A DNA stretch of 14,399 nt from UBA9647 sp049522195 (GTDB lineage Bacteria; Bacteroidota; Ignavibacteria; UBA10030), in NCBI GenBank assembly GCA_049522195.1, contig JBEKOB010000096.1:1-14399 (forward strand), in the 5' to 3' direction. A program made the position numbers and the translations under genes. Each line of letters opens with the position of its first letter. The stretch's first letter is position 1. The notes under the pieces are model-generated. The model searched no databases and was not told the DNA's origin. It saw nothing but the letters and a program-made list of their open reading frames with translations. Shown in pieces: positions 13,504 to 14,399 of this stretch.

Positions 13504-14399
13504 CTACTTTGGATTCACTCGCACGAAGACGCTGCCGTACGCCGGAACTTCAATCCCCCCGTCAATCTGTTCCCCAGTACGATCGAACGCATCACTCACG
13601 TGGATGGACACGGGAATATTCTTGTTCCAGTGCAGCATCGCGGACCGCGCTTGATTTGTTGGATTGTAGAGAGTGAGCAACCAACCCGCATTGTCCGGAA
13701 CAGGTTTCGTCGAAAGTACAATCACTCCTGCAGACTCCAATTCATACAGCGGTCCTTCCGTTATTCCGTCTCCGCTGGCAGGCAAAACAACGAATGGCTG
13801 GCGGCGTTCAATGCCGAATCTGGCGGCATCGAGCTGGCTATAGGCTCCGTGAGGCCTCAACGCATACCGGAACAACACTTCCCCCTCCTGATCTGCCTTG
13901 TAGTTCGTGTGCCAGTAGTTGTTCATCACGTATGAATAGAAATTCCGGGCCGGTTTGATGTCCTCCATCCACGGCTTCTCCGCCGTGATGTCGCCGATTT
14001 CAATCAGAGGAGCATCGAGCGTTGCCCACGTAACGCCTCGCTGATCGTTCGAAATATCCACCCAGCTCACAACCGAAAAGAAATTCTTGCATGCTCCCGG
14101 AAGCTGATCGACCTCGGGCCTGACGATCCCGTGGGCGACATCGTACCGCAACACTCCCTCAGAAACATCAAACGGGAAACCAATGTGCACCCCTTCCTTC
14201 GTCCTGACAGCCTGCTTGTCGACTCTATTGATGATATCAATCCGATCAATACCATCAAAGACCCGAACCTCATACGAGTAGCTCTTGCAGCCAGGCGCAT
14301 CCGCCTCAACCAGGAGGGACGAAACAAGCTTTCCCTTTTCCTTCACGCTCACCCTGACATTGGAGATCCGCTTCGCGTCAGATGGATCCGTACCAGGGA
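13504..14399 (-). CDS. GH38 alpha-mannosidase, C-terminal part (runs off the right edge)
   Basis: The visible 298 residues are the C-terminal beta-sandwich region of a GH38 alpha-mannosidase. Recognisable stretches are VVSWVDISNDQRGVTWATLD, DAPLIEIGDITA, YSYVMNNYWHTNYKADQEG and FRYALRPHG, followed by a terminal domain ending YGSVFVRVNPK. The frame is open through 14399; the apparent GTG start at 14352 is internal, so the protein is 5'-truncated by the window. The catalytic domain with the Zn-binding His/Asp residues lies outside. GH38 enzymes remove alpha-1,2/3/6-linked mannose from N-glycans or mannans. It is on the same strand as the glycosidase cluster but separated from it by the SDR and DUF116 genes, and converges with DUF116. 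Secretion cannot be judged. Confidence 0.92.
   Translation of the reverse strand, partial: PGTDPSDAKRISNVRVSVKEKGKLVSSLLVEADAPGCKSYSYEVRVFDGIDRIDIINRVDKQAVRTKEGVHIGFPFDVSEGVLRYDVAHGIVRPEVDQLPGACKNFFSVVSWVDISNDQRGVTWATLDAPLIEIGDITAEKPWMEDIKPARNFYSYVMNNYWHTNYKADQEGEVLFRYALRPHGAYSQLDAARFGIERRQPFVVLPASGDGITEGPLYELESAGVIVLSTKPVPDNAGWLLTLYNPTNQARSAMLHWNKNIPVSIHVSDAFDRTGEQIDGGIEVPAYGSVFVRVNPK

Noticed and set aside
14350..14352. GTG as the start of the GH38 gene
   Set aside because: The frame stays open to 14399 and the protein lacks its catalytic domain, so the gene continues beyond the window.

Overview
The window looks like a chromosomal glycan-degradation locus from a bacterium of the Bacteroidota/Ignavibacteriota sphere. 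The reasons are several secreted exo-glycosidases, two proteins with the carboxypeptidase-like regulatory (CarboxypepD_reg) domain typical of that group, and roughly balanced base composition. Against a classical Bacteroides are the clear Shine-Dalgarno sequences (GGAGG before 2597, AGGGAGGG before 11549) and a consensus-like TTGACT-N17-TAATAT promoter; Bacteroides promoters usually look different. The phylum is an inference.

Layout. On the minus strand, read from right to left, 11348 to 175 holds: a GH29 alpha-L-fucosidase with a C-terminal PA14 domain; a divergent GH95-like glycosidase; an intergenic nested inverted repeat; a GH35 beta-galactosidase; a GH89 alpha-N-acetylglucosaminidase; a small CarboxypepD_reg plus plug-like protein with no barrel; a second CarboxypepD_reg protein overlapping it by ATGA; and, after a 222-nt leader with its own likely -10 box and a perfect 14-nt palindrome, a RhaM-family sugar mutarotase. 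A strong sigma70-type promoter at 11500-11528 drives the left-going cluster. It shares its -10 region with a right-going promoter for an SDR oxidoreductase and a DUF116 protein, which lie 4 nt apart.

The DUF116 gene (ends 13193) converges on the C-terminal part of a GH38 alpha-mannosidase (ends 13504 on the minus strand and runs off the right edge). Between them are two tandem 123-bp repeat units plus the start of a third. Each contains hairpins and a 15-nt motif that recurs exactly downstream of the mutarotase gene at the left end.

How the genes could work together (inference). Two fucosidase-type enzymes would strip terminal alpha-fucose. GH89 would remove alpha-GlcNAc caps, GH35 the exposed beta-galactose, and GH38 alpha-mannose. 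The mutarotase would convert released L-fucose or L-rhamnose between anomers in the cytoplasm. All the glycosidases with a visible N-terminus have signal peptides. The combination suits fucosylated, alpha-GlcNAc-capped glycoprotein glycans such as mucins. No complete SusC/SusD pair is present in the window; the stand-alone plug-like protein is the most unusual gene here.
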